Assembly: GCA_900320865.1 (NCBI GenBank)
Contig: ONTT01000009.1
Span: 1 to 64,000, forward strand
Direction: 5' to 3'
DNA from: an uncultured Bacteroidales bacterium
Lineage (GTDB): Bacteria; Bacteroidota; Bacteroidia; Bacteroidales; Paludibacteraceae
Length of the DNA stretch: 64,000 nucleotides
Under the pieces are notes generated by a model. It saw only the letters and a list, made by a program, of their open reading frames with translations, did not search any database and was not told where the DNA came from. Every line of letters begins with the position of its first letter. Within the stretch, counting starts at the first letter, position 1. Below, piece after piece: positions 14,998-25,257 of the stretch. A program made the position numbers and the translations under genes.

Positions 14998-17376
14998 ACC
15001 CAAGTGAATTCGAAAACGCATGCCCCATTGAATAGTGGGACTGAGCGACCACACCGAATAAAGATCGCACACGCGTAAGATATTTCCCAAACCGATACCA
15101 ATCTCCGCATAGAAATTATGCGGGGATTGTTGATTTGTAAGGGCAGATAAGTGATTCGCGGATAAGTAGCTGTAAGCCAACTTCGTCTCTACCAGTTCGC
15201 GTAAATGCAGCCAGCGTATACCCGGAATGAGATTAAACAGTATTCCCTGCCCATTCCATTCGGCCTGCAGCGCAGCGTACTTATCGCCTATCATCTGCCG
15301 TCCGTGCAGGAACGTGAAGCGGTAAGGATCATAGGCATAACCTTGGTTCGCATTCGCTTGCCAAAGCAGTTCCTCCGGAGCTGTACCAAATACCGCACCG
15401 CCTTGCAGCGCATAATGCAATGTACCGCCCATACCTATGTTCGCATGCTGCGTCAGCATCACGCGTAAGTGTGCATAGACCGAACTCGGCGCATTGGCTC
15501 CTTGCCAATGACCTGCTTCCAAACCCAGATACAACACCGGATATTTTTGCGAATAAGCATAGCGGCGCAGGAAATAGCCATCGTATTTCTTCTCGCCCCA
15601 ACTGAGACGTGCGATCGTACTAAGCGATTGATATGCATATCCCGTCTGCCAACCTGCCCGAATATACGCGTGCGTCTCTAAACTCGTACCTGCAAGTCCC
15701 ATTCGCTCACCCCAATCCGCGAACCAATGCAACTGCAACTGCCGTTGACGCATCGCCGTATTGACGCAAAGTGAATCACGATGCAGCGCTTCAAAAGCAT
15801 AAGCGGTGAAGTCGAAGTTTCCCCAACCCATCGAGTTCTCTCGCAGCAAGCGATCGAAATCATCCACTTCAAACCAAACATACTTATCGTGATACTCCAA
15901 TTGCAGAATATTCCGTCGCTCTGTCGGCAAATTCACAGAGATACGACCCATTCCTTTCGCCCTGCGATCGCGAATACCATAACCCACAGAAGCCTCTAAT
16001 GAAACCGTCTTGGACATTTTCTCGTTCGTTCGGAAGGGCAAACCGAAGTGAACACCCTCGTGTTTATTCACTTGCAGAATCTCTTCGATATGACCGATAT
16101 CCACCGCGGTGCCTGTAGGGATATAACCCGTAGTAGCAATAGTGGCGAACCATTTCGCGGTACGCATGATAGGCAGACTGTCCAGCGCCGCGAAGGCCGA
16201 GTCGGTCGGAGTGAGACCGGCTGCGCTGTGAGGTGCGACGGAGTCGCGTGTATAGGTTTCGCCGTTTACAGCTACGCTGTTTATAGCTTCGCTGTTCATT
16301 ATATTCGTGGTCAGCAGCAGGGTCGGAAAGACCGTACCTGCTTTGTCTGACTTCACGGCGAAATCCAAAATCGCCGATATATGCTCATCCGCTATGGCTC
16401 CATCCTCTGTCAAGGTCTGCGAGACATGCAGGTTGTTGACGTAATTCACTGCCACTTCGGCCGGCACATAGGCCTGCAGCGCCCGTAAAGCAAATGTAGT
16501 GGTATCAATGACCATCTCGCCATTAAACGTCGCATAGAACGAGTTTCGTGTTCGGAAAGCAATACGCACCAAACCCGCTTCTGCGGTAGAATCATTTTCG
16601 TCTATATAATAGCGGTAATAGAGGTTACCTCCTGTTGCCAACGGGGATAAGAAAGCATGCCCCATGAGTGGCACAGAGTTGGCGTAGAAATTCAGATTCC
16701 CCTCATTCCCGATGAGGGTAGAGTAGTCCGTGGAAGAGAGAATAAGCGCTTGCGTACGTTGGTCATTCGCCGGAATCATCTCTTGTCCCGTCATGCGAAA
16801 AGACTGAGTCTCGCGATATAGCGGTAGCACGTACGTACTGTCTTCATTAGAGATCATACCCGCTTGCAAACTGCGCCAAAGGGCTCGCCGCAAGTGCCGT
16901 TTATTGATATGCGATACATAGAGCGTCTGTTCGCGTTTTAACGTACTGCTTCTCTCTGCATGCAAAGTTCGGTCATTCTCCGCACGATGTTGTCGCACTT
17001 GCCGTAAGATCTCCAAGGCCGGGTTCTCATTCGGTGCTACAACCACCTCTGTCAGCATCGCTGCTTTCTCCCGCATCGCTACTTGCAGACCTGCCATCGC
17101 GCCGGGTTCTATCTCATAACGCTGCGTGTAATAACCGACAGCCGAGAAGACCAACTGTGCCTTCGCCTGCATGTCCACCCGTAACGCATAAGAACCGTTC
17201 TCGTCCGACGTGGTGCCTATCTTCGTACCCCGAAAATGAATATTCACATTCGGAATGGCTTCGCCCGTCGTCTCATTCACAATCTCACCCACAATAATCG
17301 TCTCCACTGCATGCAGCGGAGCAAGGAACAAAGAGAAAAGAAGACAGACGATTATTTTGAGTTGGCGGGATGACAT
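14992..17376 (-). CDS. DUF5686 outer-membrane protein with carboxypeptidase-regulatory-like N-domain
   Basis: This is a 794-aa protein. A signal peptide (to about residue 23) is followed by a CarboxypepD_reg-like beta-sandwich (residues about 27-110: [19 protein letters not shown] and SAVGYYTQ), a linker domain, and a C-terminal DUF5686 beta-barrel with many alternating aromatic strands ending in Leu. It is probably an outer-membrane barrel of unknown function. It starts 25 bp inside the end of xerD. A 15-bp near-repeat within codons around 16254-16300 encodes duplicated Asn/Ala/Val residues. Confidence 0.85.
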   Translation of the reverse strand: MSSRQLKIIVCLLFSLFLAPLHAVETIIVGEIVNETTGEAIPNVNIHFRGTKIGTTSDENGSYALRVDMQAKAQLVFSAVGYYTQRYEIEPGAMAGLQVAMREKAAMLTEVVVAPNENPALEILRQVRQHRAENDRTLHAERSSTLKREQTLYVSHINKRHLRRALWRSLQAGMISNEDSTYVLPLYRETQSFRMTGQEMIPANDQRTQALILSSTDYSTLIGNEGNLNFYANSVPLMGHAFLSPLATGGNLYYRYYIDENDSTAEAGLVRIAFRTRNSFYATFNGEMVIDTTTFALRALQAYVPAEVAVNYVNNLHVSQTLTEDGAIADEHISAILDFAVKSDKAGTVFPTLLLTTNIMNSEAINSVAVNGETYTRDSVAPHSAAGLTPTDSAFAALDSLPIMRTAKWFATIATTGYIPTGTAVDIGHIEEILQVNKHEGVHFGLPFRTNEKMSKTVSLEASVGYGIRDRRAKGMGRISVNLPTERRNILQLEYHDKYVWFEVDDFDRLLRENSMGWGNFDFTAYAFEALHRDSLCVNTAMRQRQLQLHWFADWGERMGLAGTSLETHAYIRAGWQTGYAYQSLSTIARLSWGEKKYDGYFLRRYAYSQKYPVLYLGLEAGHWQGANAPSSVYAHLRVMLTQHANIGMGGTLHYALQGGAVFGTAPEELLWQANANQGYAYDPYRFTFLHGRQMIGDKYAALQAEWNGQGILFNLIPGIRWLHLRELVETKLAYSYLSANHLSALTNQQSPHNFYAEIGIGLGNILRVCDLYSVWSLSPTIQWGMRFRIHLGL

Positions 17377-18263
17377 TCTAATATCGCTTTTCGTAAATCC
17401 TGCACATCAAGATGCGTATAGATTTCGGTAGTCGCTAAGTCTTCATGACCTAACAACTGCTGAATGACGCGCAGGTCCGCTCCGTTCTGCAGAAGATGGG
17501 TTGCGAACGAATGACGTAAAGTATGCGGCGAGACGGTCTTGGTGATACCTGCTTCTTCGCATAACCTTCTTACGATCGTAAACACCATGGCTCGCGTCAA
17601 AGGTCTGCCGTACCGATTGACGAAAGCTAAATCCCGTGCTTCGGGTTTAACCGGCCAGGTACTGCGCTCTTGCATCCAGTAACCGAACCATTCCTCCGCG
17701 ACAGGAGAAACAGGAACAAGACGTTGTTTCGAACCCTTACCTTCAATCAGCAGATAGTGCTCATCCAGATACATACGACTCAACCGCAGGTCTACCAACT
17801 CACTCACGCGCAGACCACTCCCGTACAGCATCTCCATCATCGCGCGGTTACGATGACCTTCATTGGAACTGAGGTCTATCGCCTGCATCATTCGGTTCAC
17901 TTCCTCCAACGAAAGCACCGTAGGCAGGTGTTTGGATTTCTTCGGACTCTCTAACAGTTCCGACGGATCTTGGTCAATATAGTCTTTGTAAAGCAGAAAA
18001 CGAAACCAGGAATGAATACCCGCTAACACGCGAGCTTGTGTGGCTTCGGATTTGACGGACTTGAAGGTATCGAAGATAAACTCCTGCAGCGCATCAAAAT
18101 CCATATGCACTACATCCAACTGATGGTCCTTGGCGTACGCACGCAGTTTATCCAGGTCCATCTCATAGCCCTCTACCGTATTCGGGGAATATCCGCGCTC
18201 CAAGCGAAGCCAGGTGTGGTATTCTTTGGCTAATGCCTCTTCGGATGTTATTGCTTTAGCCAT
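17352..18263 (-). CDS. xerD: Site-specific tyrosine recombinase XerD
   Basis: The 303-aa enzyme has a core-binding SAM-like domain (residues 8-95) and a catalytic domain with the full tyrosine-recombinase set: SGLRVSEL (Arg), IEGKGSKQR (Lys), [13 protein letters not shown] (His-x-x-Arg), [15 protein letters not shown] (His and nucleophile Tyr). It resolves chromosome dimers at dif with XerC under FtsK control. No dif-like site was recognised in the window. It overlaps the FtsX-fusion gene by 16 bp and DUF5686 by 25 bp. Confidence 0.93.
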   Translation of the reverse strand: MAKAITSEEALAKEYHTWLRLERGYSPNTVEGYEMDLDKLRAYAKDHQLDVVHMDFDALQEFIFDTFKSVKSEATQARVLAGIHSWFRFLLYKDYIDQDPSELLESPKKSKHLPTVLSLEEVNRMMQAIDLSSNEGHRNRAMMEMLYGSGLRVSELVDLRLSRMYLDEHYLLIEGKGSKQRLVPVSPVAEEWFGYWMQERSTWPVKPEARDLAFVNRYGRPLTRAMVFTIVRRLCEEAGITKTVSPHTLRHSFATHLLQNGADLRVIQQLLGHEDLATTEIYTHLDVQDLRKAILECHPANSK

Positions 18264-19999
18264 GGCAGAAGGGGTCCGGTGAAGTAGCAGTTATAGGTGA
18301 CACGCGAACCGTACGTGTTGCGGAAATAGAGCGTGAGGGCCAGACTGTCGTTTCGATATACAAACGAACCCGAGTCCAACACTTGGATACTCAGCACTTG
18401 GTCCTCTTCGATATTGAGAATATACATCCCGTGCGGATAGCCCTCGAAATCCCGTCCGGGCAAGAATGTGAAAGGCTGCGGATCTGCAATACCTTGCTCC
18501 GTATAAGGAAGAGAACGATATTCTCCTTCCTCCAATAAACTATCCGGCACGAAGATATCCGTGATACAGAGGTTATATCCCGTTCCTTTGATACGACGTT
18601 CCTCATCCAGTGTTAAACCGTCCGAATAGATATCCAGGCCCACTACCGCGCAGGACACGGAGTCATAGCAATGACCATAGATCTGTTCATAGGCAGTGGT
18701 GTACTGCTGTGGCAAACCGCGATAGGAAGACGGCTTATTCGGTGTGCAAGCCACCAGAAGCAGGCACAACAAACAAGGAAGCACTTTTAACTTTCTTGAC
18801 GGATACCATGCGGCTACAAAACCGAGAGCCAACACCACAGCTGCCACTAACAGGATATCTGCTATCTGCACCTGTACCGGATAGACGGAGATAATATACT
18901 CACTCCCTGTACCCAGTTTAAGCCATCCGAAGTGCTGTTGCCCCAGGCAAATAAGCACGCCGATAATAATTCCCAAGAGTGTCCCCAAAGCCGATATAAA
19001 CCATCCTTCCAACAGGAAGATACGACGAATAGTAGGTTCGTCTGCTCCTAAATCCGATAAGATACGGATGTCTTCGCGTTTATCAATGATGAGCATCGAG
19101 AGCGAACCGATGATATTAAAGGACGCAATAAGCAGAATGAAGACCAGCAATAAAATCGTCAACCATTTCTCAATGCGTAAAATTCGAAAGAAATCCGCCT
19201 GCTGCTCATATCTGTTCAATACCTTATAGCCAGGGCCTAATACTTTCGCTATCTCGTTTTGCACTTTATCTATCTTCTGTCCTTTCTTCGGCGCGATACG
19301 CAGAGCTGTAGCCGTATATTCGTCATATTCGAACAGTCGTTGGGCCAATGGTAGCGATACGAGTATCAACTGATCGTCATATTCAATCTGGTTCACAGCG
19401 AACGTACCGGCAATAAACGCATGCTCGTGCTGCAGCGATTTATCGGGACGAAGCATATTGATCCGTCCTGTTCGCTGCGGCGCATACAGGTGCAGTGCCC
19501 CGGTGAAATGGGCATTCATTCCCAGTTGTGCCGCCAAACCTTGACCCAATGTGGCGCGGTCGAAGGCTCCGTCCCAAACCGAGAAGAAACCGTCGGTGAT
19601 GATATTGCTCATATGCGCCGTGGCTTCGAAGAGTGTATCTACACCTAATACCCGTGCCGGCAGTTGGTGGTCTTTGTAGCGCACCAGCGCCGTTTGCTCC
19701 AGCTGCATAGAGACGGCTTGGATATCTTCGCGCGCGTACAACGAAACAACAGGCGCTGTGTCTGTGCGCAGCGTCTGACCTTCGGCGGGTACCACTAAAA
19801 GAGGAGGATCGAACTCCGAGAACATCTGCTCTACTAACGAACCGAATCCGTTCATCACACTCAGCACACAAATCATCGCTGCAGTTACTACCACAACAGC
19901 AGCTGCACTAATACCCGAAACGATATTAATGGCATTGTGTCCTTTCTTGGAGAAAAGATACCTCCAGGCGATATGGGATTCAATGAGCGAGAAGTTCAT
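18248..19999 (-). CDS. LolC/E-type FtsX permease fused to a lipoprotein-like domain
   Basis: Residues 1-404 form a lipoprotein-releasing ABC permease: an N-terminal TM helix (about 22-45), a large periplasmic MacB-like domain (46-280) and three C-terminal TM helices (about 283-305, 330-352, 378-400). In the same frame follows [14 protein letters not shown], a complete lipoprotein signal with its lipobox Cys at residue 418, and a 165-aa soluble domain I do not recognise. Normal LolC/E proteins end near residue 405-420. This looks like two adjacent genes joined by loss of a stop and start; a GTG at 18784 could still start the lipoprotein alone. It lies between rbfA and xerD with overlaps on both sides. 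Confidence 0.85.
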   Translation of the reverse strand: MNFSLIESHIAWRYLFSKKGHNAINIVSGISAAAVVVVTAAMICVLSVMNGFGSLVEQMFSEFDPPLLVVPAEGQTLRTDTAPVVSLYAREDIQAVSMQLEQTALVRYKDHQLPARVLGVDTLFEATAHMSNIITDGFFSVWDGAFDRATLGQGLAAQLGMNAHFTGALHLYAPQRTGRINMLRPDKSLQHEHAFIAGTFAVNQIEYDDQLILVSLPLAQRLFEYDEYTATALRIAPKKGQKIDKVQNEIAKVLGPGYKVLNRYEQQADFFRILRIEKWLTILLLVFILLIASFNIIGSLSMLIIDKREDIRILSDLGADEPTIRRIFLLEGWFISALGTLLGIIIGVLICLGQQHFGWLKLGTGSEYIISVYPVQVQIADILLVAAVVLALGFVAAWYPSRKLKVLPCLLCLLLVACTPNKPSSYRGLPQQYTTAYEQIYGHCYDSVSCAVVGLDIYSDGLTLDEERRIKGTGYNLCITDIFVPDSLLEEGEYRSLPYTEQGIADPQPFTFLPGRDFEGYPHGMYILNIEEDQVLSIQVLDSGSFVYRNDSLALTLYFRNTYGSRVTYNCYFTGPLLPWLKQ

Positions 20000-20315
20000 C
20001 TATGCGCTCCATTCGGTCGATTGTTTCATCGAGGTGAAAAACTATCTCCGGGATGATGCGCAACTGATGACGCTCGAGTGCGCCGAGTTCACCGCGAAAG
20101 CGATGAGTGTTCTCTTCGATGAGCATCATCGTCTCTTTCACCTTATCTTGAGGGAAGATAGAGACGTAGATATGCGCAATAGAGAGATCTGGCGAAACAC
20201 GCACCTCGCTCACGGAAATCAGCGTTCCGGTGAGCGTGCGCGCGTATCGCAATAGAATGTCGCTCATGTCCTTTTGAATCAGACGAGCGATCTTGTGTTG
20301 TCTAGTCGACTCCAT
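19980..20315 (-). CDS. rbfA: Ribosome-binding factor A
   Basis: This 111-aa KH-like protein (RQHKIARLIQKDMSDIL at the start, VRVSPDLSIAHIYVSIF in the middle, PEIVFHLDETIDRMERI at the end) is needed for 16S rRNA 5'-end maturation of 30S subunits. Its ATG shares one base with the rpmH stop, and its end overlaps the FtsX gene by 20 bp, placing a ribosome-biogenesis gene in a transport/recombination operon driven by the rpmH promoter. Confidence 0.93.
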   Translation of the reverse strand: MESTRQHKIARLIQKDMSDILLRYARTLTGTLISVSEVRVSPDLSIAHIYVSIFPQDKVKETMMLIEENTHRFRGELGALERHQLRIIPEIVFHLDETIDRMERIDELLAH

Positions 20316-20473
20316 TAAAATTTGTGGCGACCTTCGTCTGCTACGGTCAGTTTCTTGCGACCTTTAGCACGGCGTGCAGCCAATACACGGCGACCGTTAG
20401 CGGTTGCCATTCTCTCCAGGAAACCGTGTTTGTTACGACGCTTACGCTGGGAAGGTTGGAATGTACGTTTCAT
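20315..20473 (-). CDS. rpmH: 50S ribosomal protein L34
   Basis: This is a 52-aa basic protein beginning [18 protein letters not shown], followed by the [22 protein letters not shown] core, a textbook L34. It ends in a short extension ([10 protein letters not shown]). The TAA overlaps the rbfA ATG by one base. The leader contains a 6-bp hairpin, GCTCTG-TCA-CAGAGC (about 20490-20505). Confidence 0.97.
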   Translation of the reverse strand: MKRTFQPSQRKRRNKHGFLERMATANGRRVLAARRAKGRKKLTVADEGRHKF

Positions 20474-20528
20474 TGTTCTATCAGTATTTATGCTCTGTCA
20501 CAGAGCGGTTTTTACACAAAATGGGCTG

Positions 20529-20560
20529 CAAAAGTACTGCTTTTTTTTGACATGACCAAA
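20529..20560 (-). promoter_or_regulatory. Promoter of rpmH operon
   Basis: On the minus strand TTTG (20560-20557), 20 bp, TACTTTTG (20536-20529). The spacer ends in AAAAAAAAGCAG, shared with the typA and panD promoters. Confidence 0.8.
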
Positions 20561-20595
20561 AAAAAACGCATTTTTTTTGCTTTTGAGTGCATTTT

Positions 20596-21159
20596 TTAGT
20601 CAAAAACCTCCATTAACACATCCAAAGAACGCGGATTCTGCCATGTCTCTACATGTTCTTCGAAATATCGGCATAGTGCTAACAGTTGTTTTTGCCGTTC
20701 TGCTCGCGTGGTAGGCAGAGGCGTATCTTGTTCCGGCATAGCAAATCCTAATTTGGCGGCAAAACCGGATAGAAAAAGCAGATGAAAATTCTGTGGCTCC
20801 GAGGTGCTGTCTAATTCCGCAATAGCTTCTGCGATGAACTCATAAAGCGGTTCGTCTTGCATCGGATGCCTTAATACATGGAACAGCACTTCGCTGATAA
20901 AGAGCGCAATAGCCCGTTTATGGGGATCGGAGACCGTAGACTGCGGAACGAATTCCAGTTGTGCCGTACGAACCGAACGATCATCGGTCGTCAGTTGCAC
21001 AATAGAGAGTGGTGTGTATTTACCGGCGGCATTCTTTTTGCCCAGACCATACACCATATAATTAACGCGACCGCCCGCGCGTGTATACGCGTGCAGCACA
21101 TGCGCTTTATCCGAATGCGGCTGAAGCGACAACACTATCGCATCAGTCGTGCTGTACAT
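20596..21159 (-). CDS. recO: DNA repair protein RecO, short form
   Basis: The N-terminal OB-fold (TTDAIVLSLQPHSDKAHVLH) and the LSIVQL and FISEVLFHVLRH segments identify RecO, which loads RecA with RecR. At 187 aa it is shorter than most family members (about 230-250). The zinc-finger Cys cluster of many RecO proteins is absent and the C-terminal helical domain is trimmed. It overlaps the phosphoesterase gene by 17 bp and ends the pgk operon. Confidence 0.85.
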   Translation of the reverse strand: MYSTTDAIVLSLQPHSDKAHVLHAYTRAGGRVNYMVYGLGKKNAAGKYTPLSIVQLTTDDRSVRTAQLEFVPQSTVSDPHKRAIALFISEVLFHVLRHPMQDEPLYEFIAEAIAELDSTSEPQNFHLLFLSGFAAKLGFAMPEQDTPLPTTRAERQKQLLALCRYFEEHVETWQNPRSLDVLMEVFD

Positions 21160-22108
21160 AGATGGAATCCACTAAGACACCGTTGTCTAAACGATAGACG
21201 CGGAGGTCCAACTGTGCGGGATGAGAAGGTTTAGTCGATTTAGGTTGAATAGTTAGCACACCGTACACGGGTTCTATAAATGCCGTGTCTGCTTTCATCT
21301 TGGTGCGTTGCGGCTTGAGTTCGCCCGCCGAGTTCATCACGACAAACGGTGCGCGACGCATATAACTGTGGTCGTGTCCCGCCAACACCAGGTCCGCATC
21401 ACTTAGCACATGATGATAGAAAGAGAACTCGATGGGATTGACGCGTCCCTTGGCGGCAGAAAAAACAGGATGATGCATCAGCACAACGATGAACCGATCT
21501 CCGGCACTGTCGATGAGCGCTCGCATCCACGTCAGTGTTCGCGTGAGATACATCACATGTGCCATCGGATTGGTATCCAATACGATGAATCGCACTTGTG
21601 GCAGATCGATGCAATAACTGGCTCCCGGTACACCAATCGGTTTATTATCGGTTTGCGGGAACGCCTTCTCCCAAACGGGAGAGAGTTGTTTGTTGATACC
21701 TTTGGTATACTCGTGGTTACCCGGGCACACAATAACAGGTGTACCGTACAACGCACTTCGGGTCCATTCGTATAACAAAGCCTGATAGTAATAGTTCTGA
21801 CCCCTTTGCATCCAATCGCCTACTTGCAGCACGGCATCGATATGCTCGACCCGCGAAGCAATGGCATTATAATCGTCCACCTTCAGGTTGTTATGTACAT
21901 CGCCCAGTACGACATACGTGGAGGTGGCATTCTTTCCCACAACTGCTTTTACTGAATCAAGGGATGGAAAGGTGTATTCAATGGGCTCTTCCGGCCAGAA
22001 AGGCTCTTCGGGCATACCGAACCACGCCTGCCAGCGGACGATGCAGAGAACTGTAACGCCCACTAGCAAGACGGATGCGATAATTATTTCCTTAAGCCAT
22101 CTTCGCAT
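21143..22108 (-). CDS. Membrane-anchored calcineurin-like metallophosphoesterase
   Basis: One N-terminal TM helix (residues 8-26) precedes a metallophosphoesterase domain with the dinuclear-metal motifs LGDVHNN, VGDWMQRG, CPGNHEY, LMHHPVF and AGHDHSY. The catalytic part faces the periplasm if the anchor is a signal-anchor. The substrate is unknown. The ATG shares one base with the DUF3127 stop and the end overlaps recO. Confidence 0.88.
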   Translation of the reverse strand: MRRWLKEIIIASVLLVGVTVLCIVRWQAWFGMPEEPFWPEEPIEYTFPSLDSVKAVVGKNATSTYVVLGDVHNNLKVDDYNAIASRVEHIDAVLQVGDWMQRGQNYYYQALLYEWTRSALYGTPVIVCPGNHEYTKGINKQLSPVWEKAFPQTDNKPIGVPGASYCIDLPQVRFIVLDTNPMAHVMYLTRTLTWMRALIDSAGDRFIVVLMHHPVFSAAKGRVNPIEFSFYHHVLSDADLVLAGHDHSYMRRAPFVVMNSAGELKPQRTKMKADTAFIEPVYGVLTIQPKSTKPSHPAQLDLRVYRLDNGVLVDSIYVQHD

Positions 22109-22527
22109 TAGAAGGGAAGATCACTGGTGCCGTCGCCGGCAGTTGCGTCAAAAGGATCAGGTGCTACGGTCGGTTCAACCGGTTCTGCCGGCGCAGCAGC
22201 GGGGGCCGGAGCAGCTGCAGGTGCAGCTGCAGCAGGCTGCGCAGCGGCTTGCGTCATGTCGCCTTGTTGAATCTTCCATGCACGGATAGAGGTGTACCAA
22301 CGACCGTTGAACTCACGGCTCTCGATATCGAAACTAACGGTAACCAACTGGTCGATATCGCACGGGTTCGCTTTGATACGATCTTCGCCGAACACCTCGA
22401 AATGCACTTTACGCGGGTAGTTCTCTACCGTCTCCAGTACATAGGGTTGTACCTTCCACGGGTTGCCGTTACGACCTACACCTTCTTGTGCAGGCAGTAC
22501 TTGTATGATTTTTCCTACTACTTCCAT
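22108..22527 (-). CDS. DUF3127 protein with Ala/Pro linker and SSB-like acidic tip
   Basis: Residues 1-92 are a DUF3127 domain (MEVVGKIIQVLPAQEGVG onward; VHFEVFGEDRI; FNGRWYTSIRAWKI), an OB-like fold confined to Bacteroidota. Residues about 93-125 are an Ala/Pro-rich linker. The protein ends in Asp-Leu-Pro-Phe, resembling the partner-recruiting tip of single-stranded DNA-binding proteins (DDDIPF). An OB-like domain, disordered linker and acidic tip are the SSB layout; a role with recO in the same operon is an inference. Confidence 0.8.
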   Translation of the reverse strand: MEVVGKIIQVLPAQEGVGRNGNPWKVQPYVLETVENYPRKVHFEVFGEDRIKANPCDIDQLVTVSFDIESREFNGRWYTSIRAWKIQQGDMTQAAAQPAAAAPAAAPAPAAAPAEPVEPTVAPDPFDATAGDGTSDLPF

Positions 22528-22533
22528 TGTCTT

Positions 22534-22561
22534 TAAACTCTAAACTTTAAACTTTCAACTT
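22534..22561. repeat. Heptamer tandem repeat between pgk and DUF3127 gene
   Basis: TAAACTC, TAAACTT, TAAACTT, TCAACTT: four 7-bp units filling the 34-bp gap and abutting the pgk stop codon. Confidence 0.9.
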
Positions 22562-23812
22562 TTACTCGCCTTTGATAGCTGCTACACCCGGGAGCACTTT
22601 ACCTTCGATAGCCTCGAGGAGTGCACCACCACCGGTAGAGATATACGAAACCTTGTCTGCCAGACCGAACTTGTTCACGCAAGCTACAGAGTCACCACCA
22701 CCGATGAGCGAGAATGCACCCTCAGCGGTTGCCTCTGCAATAGCCTCACCGATAGCACGGCTACCACCGCAGAAGTTATCGAACTCGAATACACCTGCAG
22801 GACCGTTCCAAAGGATGGTCTTTGCTCCCTTGATGGCCTTGCGGAAGTTCTCCTGTGCCTTAGGACCTGCATCGAGTCCTTCCCAACCCTCAGGAATAGC
22901 ATTCGAGGGGAAGATTTTCTGGTTTGCATCGTTAGCAAAAGCATCTGCGCAGACTGCATCCGGAGCGAGAACAAGTTCTACACCGTTCTTCTTTGCTAAC
23001 TCCTCAACGCCCAGCGCTACATCCAGTTTGTCGAGCTCTACAATCGAACCACCAATCTCGCCGCCGTGAGCCTTAGCAAAGGTATAAGTCATACCACCGC
23101 AGAGGATCAGTTTATCTACTTTACCCAGCAGGTTCTCAATGATACCAATCTTCGAACTTACTTTCGAACCTCCCATAATGGCTACGAACGGACGTTTGAT
23201 GTCACGCAGGACAGCATTTACAGCAGCTACCTCTTTCTCCATCAGGAAGCCCAACATCTTATTGTCAGCATCGAAATAATCAGCGATAACAGCAGTCGAA
23301 GCATGTTTACGGTGAGCCGTACCGAAAGCATCCATTACATAGCAGTCAGCGTACGAAGCGAGGGTCTTTGCGAACTCTTTCTGACGACCCTTCATCTCTT
23401 TCTTTGCTTCCTCGTAAGCCGGATCCTCTTTCTCAATACCTACCGGTTTACCTTCCTCTTCCGGATAGAAACGGAGGTTCTCGAGCAGCAGTACCTCACC
23501 CGGTTTGAGTGCAGCAGCCTGAGCTTGTGCTTTCGCGCAGTCCTCAGCGAACTGAACCGGACGACCCAGCGCAGCAGCTACAGCATCTTTGATCTGACTA
23601 AGGCTGTACTTAGCCTGTACTTTACCTTTCGGTTTACCCATGTGACTCATGATGATGAGCGCACCGCCCTCATCCAGGATGTACTTCAGGGTAGGCAGCG
23701 CACCGCGAATACGGGTGTCGTCTGTGATCTTACCATTCTCATCCAGAGGTACATTGAAGTCAACACGTACAATCGCCTTCTTGCCGGCGAATTTGAAATC
23801 TTTGATAGTCAT
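22562..23812 (-). CDS. pgk: Phosphoglycerate kinase
   Basis: This 416-aa glycolytic enzyme transfers phosphate from 1,3-bisphosphoglycerate to ADP. It shows [20 protein letters not shown] at the N-terminus, [11 protein letters not shown] in the hinge region and the C-terminal [13 protein letters not shown] and STGGGALLE nucleotide-site motifs. It follows the DUF6242 gene by 38 bp with no TAnnTTTG box in that gap, so it is probably read from the 25.2-kb promoter. Codon choice looks like that of highly expressed genes. Confidence 0.97.
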   Translation of the reverse strand: MTIKDFKFAGKKAIVRVDFNVPLDENGKITDDTRIRGALPTLKYILDEGGALIIMSHMGKPKGKVQAKYSLSQIKDAVAAALGRPVQFAEDCAKAQAQAAALKPGEVLLLENLRFYPEEEGKPVGIEKEDPAYEEAKKEMKGRQKEFAKTLASYADCYVMDAFGTAHRKHASTAVIADYFDADNKMLGFLMEKEVAAVNAVLRDIKRPFVAIMGGSKVSSKIGIIENLLGKVDKLILCGGMTYTFAKAHGGEIGGSIVELDKLDVALGVEELAKKNGVELVLAPDAVCADAFANDANQKIFPSNAIPEGWEGLDAGPKAQENFRKAIKGAKTILWNGPAGVFEFDNFCGGSRAIGEAIAEATAEGAFSLIGGGDSVACVNKFGLADKVSYISTGGGALLEAIEGKVLPGVAAIKGE

Positions 23813-23850
23813 AACAGTAATATTTTAGTTGTTAATATAATTTGCGTTTT

Positions 23851-25182
23851 TTACCAGTCAATGGAGTTCAAGCGACCTCTATAGACATCGCTATAGGTTT
23901 GGATAGCATCCTGTCCACCGAAGAGATAGATGTAGTTATCGCGCACGATGGCGCTTTGTTTCTGTCGCTCCGAGTACTCAATCGGTAATTGATTATCCGT
24001 ACTATCGGCTGCATACCAGGAGATACCTTCATTATCGGAGATATAAATATCGCGACCGAAATAGGTCTGCTTATCATCTACGCCGCCGAAGAGCATCAGT
24101 TGGCCGTTATACCAAACTACCGATATGCCGGTGAGGCTGGTGAACTTCGGTCTATCGATCGAGAACTCTTCCAAACGGTATGTGCCATTTGGCAGTGGGT
24201 GGGTTGAATATTCCAAGTTCCAACGGGTGTTGAGTGACTGACCATTCTCGGCAAAGCCTCCAATAATCATTGCGCGTGCCCGTTCGCTGGCGTTTTGGAA
24301 ACAAACGGCACCAAAATCACTGATGGGGAAGTTATCCGTCGGCTTGAGTCCGCTGAGGCTCAGTTTGCCTTCTTCGTTCACATACGCCAACTCATATCCT
24401 CCGCCATTATCCACCAGTGCCCATACGCGGTCATTCCAATAAAGTAACATCGTGATGACGGGGTAGTCCACGGCTTCGGATAACCAGGTGATACCATCGC
24501 TGCTGTAGTAGATGTAATACCCCTGCCCGTAATAGAGCATTGTGTTGTCACTTATTATCTGGCGCACACGTGTGCCGGCAGGTAGCCCGGTGGGCGAACC
24601 TAAATCCAGCCAAGTAGCGCCGTCCGAGGAGGCGTAGGTGTGAAGTGCAAAACCATTGGAACTGATCAGCACAAAGTCATCATTCAATTCCAGCGCACGC
24701 TGTTCGCTATCATCAATCGGATAGATGGCATCCGTCAGTTTGGTCCATGTATACAAATCCGGGTCTACTTGATGCACCGTAGGACAAATCTCATATACTT
24801 TGGTGGTTGTGCGGTCCGATGAAACAATAGTTAGATAGATAGGACGCTTGCTGAAATCCAAGGTGTCATAGCCGGTAAGCGAACAAGTGGTATCGGGCGT
24901 CGCTAAAACGACACGACTTGGTGTCGCTGCGAACACAAACTTAGGTACCACTTTCTCAAGACTGGTGCCGAAGAGCATCGAGTCTTTATTCCAAACAAGA
25001 CCGGTATCGAGTCGTTCTTCTATAGTAAAGGTTGTGGACAAACCCGGCATCGAATCGTTCTTGGCAAAATAGAACGAAGTCAGTTTAGCAACAGACGAAG
25101 TGGTCGTGCCGGTACTTGTTGTCTCGCATCCTACTAAAAAGAGCGGTGCAAAAGCAATTATTATATTAAAAAATTTGCGCAT
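23851..25182 (-). CDS. DUF6242-type lipoprotein with kelch-like repeats
   Basis: A 443-aa lipoprotein (lipobox LVGC, Cys near 19). A beta-sandwich N-domain (about 30-150) is followed by a beta-propeller-like region with repeated WYNGQLMLFGG and DNYIYLFGGQD motifs and W-rich strands, the DUF6242 layout of Bacteroidales cell-surface proteins of unknown ligand. It has its own -7 box facing the divergent 5-FTHF cyclo-ligase gene. Confidence 0.8.
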   Translation of the reverse strand: MRKFFNIIIAFAPLFLVGCETTSTGTTTSSVAKLTSFYFAKNDSMPGLSTTFTIEERLDTGLVWNKDSMLFGTSLEKVVPKFVFAATPSRVVLATPDTTCSLTGYDTLDFSKRPIYLTIVSSDRTTTKVYEICPTVHQVDPDLYTWTKLTDAIYPIDDSEQRALELNDDFVLISSNGFALHTYASSDGATWLDLGSPTGLPAGTRVRQIISDNTMLYYGQGYYIYYSSDGITWLSEAVDYPVITMLLYWNDRVWALVDNGGGYELAYVNEEGKLSLSGLKPTDNFPISDFGAVCFQNASERARAMIIGGFAENGQSLNTRWNLEYSTHPLPNGTYRLEEFSIDRPKFTSLTGISVVWYNGQLMLFGGVDDKQTYFGRDIYISDNEGISWYAADSTDNQLPIEYSERQKQSAIVRDNYIYLFGGQDAIQTYSDVYRGRLNSIDW

Positions 25183-25219
25183 GTCGTTTTTTTTTAGTAC
25201 CTTTGCAGCCGCAAAGGTA
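25174..25219. promoter_or_regulatory. Face-to-face divergent promoters in one inverted repeat
   Basis: Plus strand: TTTG (25174-25177), 20 bp, TACCTTTG (25198-25205), driving the cyclo-ligase. Minus strand: TACCTTTG (25219-25212), driving the DUF6242 lipoprotein, with a poor -33. The two -7 boxes form a 9-bp perfect inverted repeat, TACCTTTGC/GCAAAGGTA, with a 4-bp centre. Confidence 0.7.
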
Positions 25220-25257
25220 AAATCAAAAAATTAACCGATATAAATAATCAATACTAT

